From the NCBI GenBank assembly GCA_964423265.1, contig CAYREF010000003.1:3353-67352 (forward strand): a stretch of 64,000 nucleotides of DNA, read 5' to 3'. Below the pieces are notes generated by a model. That model saw only the letters and a program-made list of their open reading frames with translations, did no database searches and had not been told where the DNA came from. A program made the translations under genes and the position numbers. Shown one piece after another: positions 9,261 to 18,211 of the stretch; the stretch's first letter is position 1; each line of letters begins with the position of its first letter. This DNA comes from M55B165 sp964423265. Lineage in GTDB: Bacteria; Actinomycetota; Humimicrobiia; Humimicrobiales; Humimicrobiaceae.

Positions 9261-9779
9261 ATGAGAATTATAGGCATTGATCCAGGCCTTGCAATTACTG
9301 GGGTTAGTGTATTGGAAGTAAAAAACAATAAATTTAGCCTCCTTTATTGTGACTGTATTGTAACCAGCAAAAACAATTCAATCCAAGACCGGTTAAATGA
9401 AATTTTTTCCTCCATTGATGGAGTTATAAAAAAATATTTGCCTGACTTTTTGGCAATAGAAGAAATCTTTTTTAGTATAAATGCCAAATCAGCCATTAAA
9501 GTGGGGCAGGCAAAAGGGGTATGTATCCTTGCCGGAAGCATGAATAATCTGGAGATATTCGAATATACTCCCTTACAGGTAAAGCAAGCTATTGTCGGTT
9601 ATGGCAGGGCAACCAAGAAACAGATAAAGTACATGTTGCAGAGTATTTTGAACTTAGATGAAGGTTACCTTCCAAAAAAAGATGATGCTTGGGATGCATT
9701 AGCCATATGTATCTGCCATGCCAACAATTACAAGTTTCAGCAAAAAATAAAGGATGCAGAACATGATAGCAAAAATTAG
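9261..9779 (+). CDS. ruvC: Holliday junction endonuclease RuvC
   Basis: A 172-residue resolvase that cuts Holliday junctions after RuvAB migration. The RNase H-like acidic residues are visible: Asp7 in IGIDPGLAITG, Glu67/68 in AIEEIFF, and Asp141/142/145 in DDAWDALAI. It leads a ruvC-ruvA-ruvB operon and overlaps ruvA by 17 bases. Confidence 0.97.
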   Translation: MRIIGIDPGLAITGVSVLEVKNNKFSLLYCDCIVTSKNNSIQDRLNEIFSSIDGVIKKYLPDFLAIEEIFFSINAKSAIKVGQAKGVCILAGSMNNLEIFEYTPLQVKQAIVGYGRATKKQIKYMLQSILNLDEGYLPKKDDAWDALAICICHANNYKFQQKIKDAEHDSKN

Positions 9780-10350
9780 GGGAGAGATAATCGAGAAGCT
9801 ACCTTCATATGCAGTTATTATGACTGCAGGGGTAGGGTTTAAAATATTGATTTCTTCAAGGACATTTGAAAGCCTTCCGGCAGTTGGAGATAAGGCAGAA
9901 CTTGATATCTATACTTATGTAAGGGAAGATAATATCAGTCTGGTTGGTTTTTCTTCTTTAAAAGAAAAGAAAGTTTTTTTAAAATTACTGGATGTAAACG
10001 GGGTATCAATAAAAATTGCACTAAGCATATTTTCAATTTATTCTGTTGATGAAGTAAAAAATATTATAGCTGGCAGGGAAGCAGACTTGCTCCGGAGGGT
10101 GACTGGTATTGGCAAGAAGCTTGCGGAAAGAATTATTTTAGAATTAAGCGAGAAGTTTAGCAAGGAAACAGATGCCCTAGTAGGAAGTGGCATATTTAAA
10201 GACAGGAAACTCGTAGAGGTAAGGCAAGCTTTAAATTCTTTGGGGTACAGCAGCAGGGAGATAGATAAAGTGCTTGGCAGTATGGATTTAAAGGATATAC
10301 AATCTAATAAAATAGAAGATATTTTAAAAATGGCATTAAAGGAGGTTTAA
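9763..10350 (+). CDS. ruvA: Holliday junction branch-migration subunit RuvA
   Basis: A 195-residue RuvA: an N-terminal OB fold (MIAKIRGEIIEK, LDIYTYVREDNISLVGF), the paired helix-hairpin-helix region (VTGIGKKLAERIILEL) and a C-terminal RuvB-binding domain (EVRQALNSLGYSSREID). I start at the second ATG, since MIAKIRG is where family members begin; an ATG three codons earlier is also in frame. An AAAGGAGG near its end serves the following ruvB. Confidence 0.96.
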   Translation: MIAKIRGEIIEKLPSYAVIMTAGVGFKILISSRTFESLPAVGDKAELDIYTYVREDNISLVGFSSLKEKKVFLKLLDVNGVSIKIALSIFSIYSVDEVKNIIAGREADLLRRVTGIGKKLAERIILELSEKFSKETDALVGSGIFKDRKLVEVRQALNSLGYSSREIDKVLGSMDLKDIQSNKIEDILKMALKEV

Positions 10351-10353
10351 AAG

Positions 10354-11382
10354 ATTAATAATAATTTTAACAAAGAAAGCGATGTAAGCCCAAGGCATGT
10401 AAAAGATGATGTGGAACTAGATAAAAGTTTACGCCCCAGACTGACAGATGAGTTCATTGGACAGAAAAAGGTTAAGGACAACCTCCTTATTTTTATAAAT
10501 TCTGCAAAAAAAAGAAAAAAGCCACTAGACCATGTAATACTTTCCGGGCCTCCCGGCCTGGGCAAGACTTGCCTGGCAGAAATTATTGCCAATGAGTTAG
10601 GAGTAAATTTCAGAGTAACATCAGGGCCTGCAATTGAAAGGCCTGGAGACCTGGCTGCCATACTTACCAATTTGGAAAATTTTGACGTATTGTTCATAGA
10701 TGAAATCCACCGGTTAAACAGGACTGTAGAAGAAATACTCTACCCGGCGATGGAAGATTTTAAGCTGGATATAATAATCGGTAAAGGACCTTCTGCCCGT
10801 TCTATAAGAATAGATGTAGCTCCCTTTACTATTATAGGGGCAACCACAAGAATAGGCCTGGTAGCATCCCCATTAAGGGACCGGTTTGGGGTAAACTTAA
10901 GACTTGATTATTATGAAGAGGAAAACATATTAAAAATTATTAAGAGGTCTGCCTCTATACTCAGTTTAGATATAACAGATGGCGGCGCAAAAATTATTGC
11001 CAAAAGAAGTAGGGGAACCCCAAGAATTGCAAACCGGCTCTTAAGACGGGTACGGGATTATGCACTGGTTTATGGTAAAGGTGAGATAACCAGGGATATT
11101 GCTGCGAAAGCACTTACCAAGCTGGAAATAGACAGGGCAGGCTTAGACTTTATTGATAAAAAGATATTAAAAACCCTTATAAACAAGTTCAGCGGCGGCC
11201 CTGTGGGGGTGAGCACCATTGCTGCTTCCATAGGGGAGGAAATTACTACCATTGAAGATGTTTATGAGCCATATCTCCTGCAGCTTGGATTTATTAAAAG
11301 AACAGCCAAGGGCAGGGTGGCCACGAGATTGGCTTATAAGCATTTCGGCATTGAAAAAGATGAAAACCCGGGCCTTTTTTAA
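10354..11382 (+). CDS. ruvB: Holliday junction ATP-dependent helicase RuvB, probable ATT start
   Basis: A 342-residue AAA+ motor for branch migration. Walker A is GPPGLGKT, Walker B is LFIDEIHR, sensor 1 is GATTR, and the C-terminal winged-helix part has GPVGVSTIA. The first in-frame canonical start is a GTG at 10411, but conserved RuvB N-terminal sequence (SPRHVKDDVELDKSLRP) continues upstream. The only sensible start is ATT at 10354, eight bases after a strong AAAGGAGG (10338-10345) and just after the in-frame ruvA stop. ATT starts are rare (infC is the known case). Identity is certain; the start is inference. Confidence 0.95.
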   Translation: MNNNFNKESDVSPRHVKDDVELDKSLRPRLTDEFIGQKKVKDNLLIFINSAKKRKKPLDHVILSGPPGLGKTCLAEIIANELGVNFRVTSGPAIERPGDLAAILTNLENFDVLFIDEIHRLNRTVEEILYPAMEDFKLDIIIGKGPSARSIRIDVAPFTIIGATTRIGLVASPLRDRFGVNLRLDYYEEENILKIIKRSASILSLDITDGGAKIIAKRSRGTPRIANRLLRRVRDYALVYGKGEITRDIAAKALTKLEIDRAGLDFIDKKILKTLINKFSGGPVGVSTIAASIGEEITTIEDVYEPYLLQLGFIKRTAKGRVATRLAYKHFGIEKDENPGLF

Positions 11383-11387
11383 ATAAT

Positions 11388-12401
11388 ATGGATTTAGAGC
11401 TCTTTGACTATAGCCTCCCCAAAAAATTTATAGCCCAGAAACCCCTTGCCCAAAGGGACCATTCAAAGTTAATGGTTTTAGACAGGCATATTGGAGAAAT
11501 CAAGCATAATCGTTTCTACAATATTGGAAATTACCTAAAGAAAAATGATTGTCTGGTGATAAATGAAAGCAGAGTTGTAAAGTGCAGGCTGTTTGGAAGG
11601 AAGGAAATGACAGGGGGGAAAGTGGAATGTTTCGTTCTGGAAAAAATCGCAGAAAAGAGGTGCCTGGCCCTGCTGAGGCCTGCAAAAAGGCTAAGGAAAG
11701 GCTCCAAGGTAAAGGTTGGCAAATACCAGTTTGAGATTGTAGAGAAAAAAGATAGCGGAAAGGCAGTAGTGGAATTTAACACAAACCCTGAAAAAATATT
11801 TGAGGAAGAAGGCAATATACCGCTCCCCCCATACATAAAAAAAAATAATATTAAAGAGCGCTCCTATCAGACAGTATATGCGAAGAAGAAAGGTTCTGTT
11901 GCTGCTCCTACTGCAGGTCTACACTTTACCAGTGACCTTATGGATGAGTTAATAGGCATGGGAATTTTTTTTGCAAAAGTTTCTTTAAATATCGGGATAG
12001 ATACATTTAGGCCGGTAAAGGAAGAAAATATTGAAAGTCATACCATGCATAGCGAGTATTTCACAGTGTCAGCAAAAGAGGCAGGGAAAATGAGGGAAGC
12101 TAAAAAAAGAGGGGGAAGAATTATAGCTGTAGGAACTACAGCTGCCAGGGCACTGGAGACTTTGATGGAAAAATACGGTAAAATTAAGCCATTTAAGGGA
12201 AAGACAAGCCTATATATATATCCTGGCTATAAATTTAGGGCTGTTGAGGCAATGATAACCAATTTCCATCTGCCCAGGTCAACCTTGATAATCATGGTGG
12301 CTGCTTTTGCAGGAAGAAAAAGATTGTTACAATCTTATGAAGTGGCAAAAAGAAACGGTTACAGGTTTTTTAGTTTCGGAGATTGTATGTTTATACATTA
12401 A
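11388..12401 (+). CDS. queA: S-adenosylmethionine:tRNA ribosyltransferase-isomerase QueA
   Basis: A 337-residue enzyme that transfers the ribosyl part of SAM to preQ1-tRNA to form epoxyqueuosine. Family motifs seen: FDYSLPKKFIAQKP at the N-terminus, GSVAAPTAGLHFT, and the MITNFHLPRSTL segment. It is the usual neighbour of tgt, and the stop lies five bases before the tgt ATG. Confidence 0.97.
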   Translation: MDLELFDYSLPKKFIAQKPLAQRDHSKLMVLDRHIGEIKHNRFYNIGNYLKKNDCLVINESRVVKCRLFGRKEMTGGKVECFVLEKIAEKRCLALLRPAKRLRKGSKVKVGKYQFEIVEKKDSGKAVVEFNTNPEKIFEEEGNIPLPPYIKKNNIKERSYQTVYAKKKGSVAAPTAGLHFTSDLMDELIGMGIFFAKVSLNIGIDTFRPVKEENIESHTMHSEYFTVSAKEAGKMREAKKRGGRIIAVGTTAARALETLMEKYGKIKPFKGKTSLYIYPGYKFRAVEAMITNFHLPRSTLIIMVAAFAGRKRLLQSYEVAKRNGYRFFSFGDCMFIH

Positions 12402-12406
12402 TTAAT

Positions 12407-13522
12407 ATGAATAATTTTAAGATTATAAAAAAAGATAAAAACACAGGGGCTAGGATAGGGTTGCTTAAGATGGATAGGATAAATATCGATACACCAGTTT
12501 TTATGCCGGTGGGAACCAAGGCTACTGTAAAGGCAGTAACCGTGGACCAATTGTATGGAATGGGCTGTAAGGTACTTTTAGGCAACCTTTATCATCTTTA
12601 CCTCCAGCCAGGGATTGATGTAATTAAAAAAGCAGGGGGCATACATTATTTTATGAACTGGGAGCATAATATCTTAACCGATAGTGGGGGGTTTCAGGTG
12701 TTTAGCCTGGGAGACATAAGGAAGGTAAGAGATGAGGGGGTTGAATTTAAGTCTATAATTGATGGATCCCTCCATTTTTTTACCCCAGAGGATGTAGTCA
12801 GGATGCAGGCGGACCTGGATTCAGATATAATAATGGTATTAGATGAATGCATTCCCTACACCGAAGATGAATCCAGGACTAGAATTGCTGCCAAAAGAAC
12901 TATTGATTGGGCTGAAAGATCTCTGAAGGAAAAGGGCAAACTAGGGACAGCTACAAAGCTATTTGGGATAGTACAGGGCGGGTTTAAAAAAAACATGAGA
13001 AAGTTTTGTGCAGAAACAATTTCAGAGATGGATTTTGACGGTATTGCTATAGGAGGATTAAGCGTGGGGGAGGAAAGGGGTATGACTATGGAAATACTGG
13101 AACATACTACCAATTTTGTAGATAGCAGCAAACCCATATATTTTATGGGACTGGGAGACCCAGTAGGGCTTCTAGATGCTATTGGCTATGGCGTAGATAT
13201 GTTTGATTGCGTACTCCCAACCAGAATTTCCAGAAGCGGAAGCGCTTTTACTTATGGAGGCAAGATTAATATAAAGAACAGCCAGTTTAAATATGATTTT
13301 AATCCCTTGGATTTTAAATGTGGTTGCTATACTTGCAGGAACTATTCAAAATCTTATTTAAGGCATCTGTATAAAAGTAAAGAAATACTTTCAAGTATGC
13401 TACTAAGCCACCACAACCTTTATTTTTTATTTGACCTGTTAAGCAAAGCTAAAGGGGCCATAAAAAAGGATAAATTTAAGGAATTTGCTAGGGATTTTAA
13501 AAATAATTACAAAAATCTTTAG
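12407..13522 (+). CDS. tgt: tRNA-guanine transglycosylase Tgt
   Basis: A 371-residue TIM-barrel enzyme that exchanges G34 of GUN-anticodon tRNAs for preQ1. The catalytic/base-binding DSGGFQVFSLG and the LPTRISRSG loop are present, as is the zinc site (CGCYTCRNYSKSYLRHL). The ATG directly after queA gives the usual N-terminus; a TTG eight codons earlier is in frame but lies inside queA. Together with queA it gives the last tRNA-level steps of queuosine synthesis; queG/queH and the preQ1 genes are not here. Confidence 0.97.
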   Translation: MNNFKIIKKDKNTGARIGLLKMDRINIDTPVFMPVGTKATVKAVTVDQLYGMGCKVLLGNLYHLYLQPGIDVIKKAGGIHYFMNWEHNILTDSGGFQVFSLGDIRKVRDEGVEFKSIIDGSLHFFTPEDVVRMQADLDSDIIMVLDECIPYTEDESRTRIAAKRTIDWAERSLKEKGKLGTATKLFGIVQGGFKKNMRKFCAETISEMDFDGIAIGGLSVGEERGMTMEILEHTTNFVDSSKPIYFMGLGDPVGLLDAIGYGVDMFDCVLPTRISRSGSAFTYGGKINIKNSQFKYDFNPLDFKCGCYTCRNYSKSYLRHLYKSKEILSSMLLSHHNLYFLFDLLSKAKGAIKKDKFKEFARDFKNNYKNL

Positions 13523-13610
13523 AAAAACAACCTATATATTTGCAAATTTCTGAAAAATGTTAATAATAGTAATGTTTACTAAAATAATATAAATGACTTG
13601 AGAGGTGTAT

Positions 13611-14024
13611 ATGAGAATATCAAAAAGATTTGTTGCCATATTGCTAATATCAATTTTTATTATAGCAATAGGGACTATTAGCATCGGATGTTACCCCATG
13701 CAACCTACTGGCGAAGAAGGCGCAGCTGAAACCACGGGAGCAGAAGAAGAACCAGGCTTACTGGCAAAATACGGTACCTGGATTTGGCTGGCAGTGCTCG
13801 TAGTTGCATTTTATTTCTTGCTGATAAGGCCACAGAGGCAAAGAAGCAAAAAATCACAGGAACTAAAAAGTAGCCTTAAAAGGGGAGACGAAGTAGTTAC
13901 CGTTGGCGGATTTTATGGCAGGATAAAGGATGTCAGGGAAGATTCTATTATCATCACCCTATCCAGTGGAGTTGATGTAAAAGTAACCAAAGAAGCGGTA
14001 TCTAAGAAGGTAAGCTCCACATAA
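13611..14024 (+). CDS. yajC: Sec translocase accessory subunit YajC with lipoprotein-like N-terminus
   Basis: YajC associates with SecDF at the Sec channel. The C-terminal ~95 residues are typical: a membrane segment (WIWLAVLVVAFYFLLIRPQRQ) and the GDEVVTVGGFYGRI domain. Unusually, about 45 residues precede this: a basic start, a hydrophobic run and IGCYP, which looks like a signal peptide with a lipobox cysteine (Cys26), then an acidic linker. Normal YajC starts at the membrane segment. The ATG follows GAGAGGTG. secD begins two bases downstream. Confidence 0.93.
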   Translation: MRISKRFVAILLISIFIIAIGTISIGCYPMQPTGEEGAAETTGAEEEPGLLAKYGTWIWLAVLVVAFYFLLIRPQRQRSKKSQELKSSLKRGDEVVTVGGFYGRIKDVREDSIIITLSSGVDVKVTKEAVSKKVSST

Positions 14025-14026
14025 TT

Positions 14027-15553
14027 ATGCGAAACAAGAAGCTTCATATTACTATTCTAATAATCCTTGCGGCAATAATTGGGACATGCATTTATTATGC
14101 ATATCCTTTTGCTTCTTCCATAGAGCTGGGCTTGGACCTAAAGGGTGGAACCCAGATAATACTAAAGCCTACTGATGTGGAAGAAGGCGGGGTCACCCAG
14201 GAATCCCTGGATAAAGCTATGCTTATAATAAGGGGGAGGATTGACAAGCTAGGTATATCCGAACCCTTGGTTACCAGGGATTATTCGGACAATATTGTAG
14301 TGCAACTTCCTGGGGTTAAGGATCCTGATAGGGCACTGGAAGTTATTGGCAAGACTGCCCAGTTAGAGTTCAGGATACTGAAAGGAGTATTTGTCTCAAG
14401 TGAAGGGCCGGTAACTTTCAATACTGATACCGGTAATTTTTCTACAGACCCCCAGGAGACCGAAATTCATTTATATAATATGAGGTCTGGGACAGTGGAG
14501 GGCAAGGTTTTATCCCAGGACGGGGATTTGCTTTTAGCAGAGCCGGAAACAGAAGAGGTAATTGGAAAGTTTATGCCCAAGACTGCAAATGGAAAGTCTT
14601 TCTTAATAGACCCACAGACCCAGGAAACTGTGGGTGAGATATTGGTAGATTCTGGTACTGGGGAAACATCCCTTTTGGGGCCAGTACTCCTGACAGGAGA
14701 TAAATTAGCAAATGCCCAGGCTGGCTATAATCCTAATGGCCAGATAGTAGTGAATATGAGCTTCAAGCCTGAAGGACAGGAAATTTTTTCAGAAATAACT
14801 AGAAATAATGTTGGTAAACAACTGGCAATAGTTTTAGATGATGAAATAAAATCAGCACCTGTTATTACTAAGGCTATTGAAGGTGATGCAGTAATAGAAG
14901 GAATAAACAGCTTGGAAGAAGCCAAGAATATTGCACTGGTGCTTCAAACAGGGGCGTTACCGGTTAATTTACAAATAGAAGAAAACAGGACGGTTGGGCC
15001 TACTTTGGGCAGAGATGCCTTAACCAAGGGATTATATGCAGGGGTAATCGGATTTATTTTAATAATTGTGTTTATGGTTTCCTATTACCGGGGGTTGGGC
15101 CTTATATCTATTATTAACCTGCTTATTTATATAATCCTTTTCTGGGGTATCCTGGCTGGAATTGGAGCAGCATTAACCCTTCCGGGAATTGCAGGAATTA
15201 TACTTACCATTGGCATGGCAGTTGATGCCAATGTAATCATTTTTGAGAGGATAAAAGAAGAAATAAAGAAGGGCAAATCCGCGAGGATGTCCATAAACGG
15301 AGGTTTCAGGCATGGTCTTAGAACAATTGTTGATGCAAATGTAACCACCCTTATAACGGCTGCTGCCCTATATAGGTTTGGCACAGGGCCAATCAGGGGC
15401 TTTGCGGTTACTTTAAGCCTGGGAGTAATTATCAGCATGTTGACCAGCTTGGTATTCAGCAGGTCAATTCTTTACCTTCTAGCAGGGTTTAAAAAAGTTG
15501 CCACTCCACAATTTTTAGGGATTTGGCTTAAAAAGAGGAGGAGTAGCTCTTGA
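14027..15553 (+). CDS. secD: Protein translocase subunit SecD
   Basis: A 508-residue membrane protein that uses the proton gradient to pull secreted proteins out of SecYEG. It has an N-terminal membrane segment, the periplasmic P1 region starting ELGLDLKGGTQI, and five C-terminal membrane segments with IGMAVDANVIIFERIKEE. Residues ~121-217 are an enlarged insertion within the extracellular domain, rich in acidic and Thr/Gly residues with repeated EEVIGK/QETVGEI-type strands; standard SecD is much shorter here. The stop overlaps the secF start. Confidence 0.96.
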   Translation: MRNKKLHITILIILAAIIGTCIYYAYPFASSIELGLDLKGGTQIILKPTDVEEGGVTQESLDKAMLIIRGRIDKLGISEPLVTRDYSDNIVVQLPGVKDPDRALEVIGKTAQLEFRILKGVFVSSEGPVTFNTDTGNFSTDPQETEIHLYNMRSGTVEGKVLSQDGDLLLAEPETEEVIGKFMPKTANGKSFLIDPQTQETVGEILVDSGTGETSLLGPVLLTGDKLANAQAGYNPNGQIVVNMSFKPEGQEIFSEITRNNVGKQLAIVLDDEIKSAPVITKAIEGDAVIEGINSLEEAKNIALVLQTGALPVNLQIEENRTVGPTLGRDALTKGLYAGVIGFILIIVFMVSYYRGLGLISIINLLIYIILFWGILAGIGAALTLPGIAGIILTIGMAVDANVIIFERIKEEIKKGKSARMSINGGFRHGLRTIVDANVTTLITAAALYRFGTGPIRGFAVTLSLGVIISMLTSLVFSRSILYLLAGFKKVATPQFLGIWLKKRRSSS

Positions 15554-16434
15554 TATCGAGGGAAACCAACATAAATTTTATAGGAAAAAGGAAAATATGG
15601 TTTATAGTCTCTGCAATAGTTATTGCTATTGGGATTATAGGGTTTATTGCCCAGGGAGGTTTTAACCTGGGAATAGATTTTCTTGGCGGCTCACTAATGG
15701 AAGTAGAATTTGAAAGGGATGTGGAAGTCGACGAGGTAAGGCAGGTAATGGAAGATATTGGCTTTGAGGGAGCTATTCTGCAGCGTACTGAATCAGACCG
15801 CTTTATTATAAGGACTATCACCAGGGATACTGAAACCAAAAATGAGATACTAGAAGCTTTAGATAGAGAGATTGGAGTAGATGGCCCGCCTTTGCAAGAC
15901 AGAAATGTTTTACCGGGATTTGGGAAATTAATCACCCGTTACGCCCTGATAGCTATAGGAGTGAGCATTTTAGGGATTATGCTCTATGTCTGGATAAGGT
16001 TTGAGTTCAGGTTCGGAGCTACTGCCATTGTAACCCTGGCCCATGATGTATTAGTTACTCTTGGGGTTTATGCAATTCTGCACCGGGAAATCAATACTTC
16101 AACCATTGCGGCTATACTTACTATTATAGGTTATTCTTTAAATGACACTATTGTTGTTTTTGACCGTATAAGGGAAAACACTCCCCAGGCCAACAAAAAC
16201 GGGTATGCAAATGTGGTAAATAATTCTGTTAATAAAACTCTTTCCAGATCCATAAACACTTCTGTTACCACCCTTTTCCCTGTCATTATCTTACTAGTTA
16301 TTGGCAGCACTGCGCTGCAGGATTTTGCCCTTGCTTTAACTGTAGGAATAATTTCTGGAACTTATTCATCAATATTTTTTGCCAGCCCAATCCTGGTAAC
16401 ATGGAATAACAGATTTCCAAGGTATAAAAAATAA
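15550..16434 (+). CDS. secF: Protein translocase subunit SecF
   Basis: A 294-residue partner of SecD with the same fold: GGFNLGIDFLGGSLMEVEF in the first extracellular region, then IIGYSLNDTIVVFDRIREN in the membrane domain. It starts at TTG within the secD stop (TTGA). Length is typical of a separate SecF. Confidence 0.96.
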   Translation: MISRETNINFIGKRKIWFIVSAIVIAIGIIGFIAQGGFNLGIDFLGGSLMEVEFERDVEVDEVRQVMEDIGFEGAILQRTESDRFIIRTITRDTETKNEILEALDREIGVDGPPLQDRNVLPGFGKLITRYALIAIGVSILGIMLYVWIRFEFRFGATAIVTLAHDVLVTLGVYAILHREINTSTIAAILTIIGYSLNDTIVVFDRIRENTPQANKNGYANVVNNSVNKTLSRSINTSVTTLFPVIILLVIGSTALQDFALALTVGIISGTYSSIFFASPILVTWNNRFPRYKK

Positions 16435-16436
16435 TT

Positions 16437-18158
16437 ATGGAAAGCATTTTCCATAGGTGGAGACCAAGGAATAAAAAGAAACAAGAAAAAGCTTTTAATT
16501 TAAGTTATAGTCCAGTCCTGGCACAAATTCTGGCAAACCGGGGGATGGTAAAAGAAGAGGACATCAATTTGTTCTTAAAGCCATCTATTAAGCATTTACA
16601 TGAACCCTTTCTTTTACCTAATATAGAGCCTGCAGTTGAGCGGCTTATAAGAGCAGTAAAAGACAGGGAAAAAATCCTCATATTTGGAGACTATGATGCA
16701 GATGGGGTAATAAGTGCGGCTATATTATATAATTTTTTAGATAAGCTGGATGCAGGGCCCCAAGTGTATATCCCCAGCAGGTTTGATGAAGGTTATGATA
16801 TAAACCTGGATTTTTTAAAAAAAGTAAAAGATTCTTATGGTTTAGTTATATGTGTGGACTGTGGTACCAATAGCCTTAAGGTGCAGCAGCATGTTTTAGC
16901 TGGCAGCGGACCTGATTTTATTGTCTGTGACCATCATGAACCTGTAAAAAGCCTGGAAGAAGATAATAATCCCCGGTATATAATTATAAATCCCAAGCTT
17001 AGGTCATCGGGGTATCCCTTCAAACATTTAAGCGGGGGAGGGGTTACTTTTAAATTCATAATTGCAACGCTTAGAAAGATAAGCGAAGTTAAAAAGGTTA
17101 AGTTCCATAAAAGCTACTTGAACGAATTGCTGGATATGGTTGCTGTATCCACTATTGCAGATGTTATGCCAATTTTAGATGAAAACAGAGTTATAGTAAA
17201 AAAGGGGTTAGAACTTATGGGAAAGACCTCAAATAAAGGCTTGCGGGGCATAATAGAGAATGTATTGGAGGGAAAGGATGAGATTAGCGCCTATGATGTT
17301 GCCTTTATAATAGCTCCCCGGCTTAATGCTGCTGGGAGGATAGAAAGAGCTTATAGCAGCATTGAATTGTTAAAAAACGGTTGCATGGATATTGATAAAA
17401 AAGTTTGCAAGCTTAATGGGTTTAACCAAAGAAGGAAAAAAATCCAGGATAAAATTTTTAAAGAGATAACAAGCAGCGGGAACTTAGAAAATATTGTGAA
17501 AAATGAGAGAATTTATGTAGGAAAGTCGGAAGAATGGAACGAGGGGGTACTAGGCATAGTAGCTTCAGACATTGTAAAGAAATATAATATTCCAGCCATA
17601 TTGTTTAAAGAGAAAGGAGGACAGCTAAAAGGCTCGGGAAGGAGCATTCCCGGCTTTAATTTGCATGAAAGCCTTTCTTTGATAGATAAATATTTTACTA
17701 AGTATGGTGGACATGAACTGGCATGTGGAATAACCATGGAAAAAAGCAAGTATGGGGATTTTAAGCGTGAGATTACAAGTATTGCCAGTAATGGTATTAG
17801 TGGGGAAGATATTAAAAAGAAGCTGTACTATGACCTTGAGATAAATTTTTCACAGATAGACCCAAAATTGGTAAAAGATTTGAAATTGCTGGAGCCTTGC
17901 GGAGTTGGAAACCCAAAACCGGCATTTATGACAAAAAACTGCACTATTAGGGATATCAGGTTATTGAAAGGCGGAAAGCATGTTAAGCTTAGCTTAGAAA
18001 ATAGCGGAACCTGCTTACAGGCTATAATGTTTGGGGTTGGACAGCAGATAAAAGAAAAAATAAGGAAGGGCAGTAAAATAAATATACTTTATTACGTCCA
18101 GGAGAATGAATGGATGGGAAATAAAAATATTCAGCTGGTGCTAGTTGACTTATTTTAG
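16437..18158 (+). CDS. recJ: Single-stranded-DNA-specific exonuclease RecJ
   Basis: A 573-residue 5'-3' exonuclease of the DHH family acting in recombination and mismatch repair. Metal-site motifs are seen in order: FGDYDADGVISAAI, VDCGT, CDHHEPV, and the DHHA1 segment GGHELACGIT; an OB-like C-terminus follows. Length fits RecJ. It follows secF by two bases, as in Bacillota and some Actinomycetota. Confidence 0.96.
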   Translation: MESIFHRWRPRNKKKQEKAFNLSYSPVLAQILANRGMVKEEDINLFLKPSIKHLHEPFLLPNIEPAVERLIRAVKDREKILIFGDYDADGVISAAILYNFLDKLDAGPQVYIPSRFDEGYDINLDFLKKVKDSYGLVICVDCGTNSLKVQQHVLAGSGPDFIVCDHHEPVKSLEEDNNPRYIIINPKLRSSGYPFKHLSGGGVTFKFIIATLRKISEVKKVKFHKSYLNELLDMVAVSTIADVMPILDENRVIVKKGLELMGKTSNKGLRGIIENVLEGKDEISAYDVAFIIAPRLNAAGRIERAYSSIELLKNGCMDIDKKVCKLNGFNQRRKKIQDKIFKEITSSGNLENIVKNERIYVGKSEEWNEGVLGIVASDIVKKYNIPAILFKEKGGQLKGSGRSIPGFNLHESLSLIDKYFTKYGGHELACGITMEKSKYGDFKREITSIASNGISGEDIKKKLYYDLEINFSQIDPKLVKDLKLLEPCGVGNPKPAFMTKNCTIRDIRLLKGGKHVKLSLENSGTCLQAIMFGVGQQIKEKIRKGSKINILYYVQENEWMGNKNIQLVLVDLF

Positions 18159-18211
18159 GTTATGGTGAAAATGTTTTATAATATAAGCCAATAAAAAATA
18201 ATTTAGGGATT

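Noticed and set aside
10411..10413. GTG at 10411 as the ruvB start
   Set aside because: It would remove conserved N-terminal residues and has no Shine-Dalgarno at a suitable distance.
9763..11382. ruvA-ruvB as a single read-through fusion, since both lie in the same frame
   Set aside because: A TAA separates them and a strong Shine-Dalgarno sits just before the proposed ruvB start, so separate proteins are simpler.
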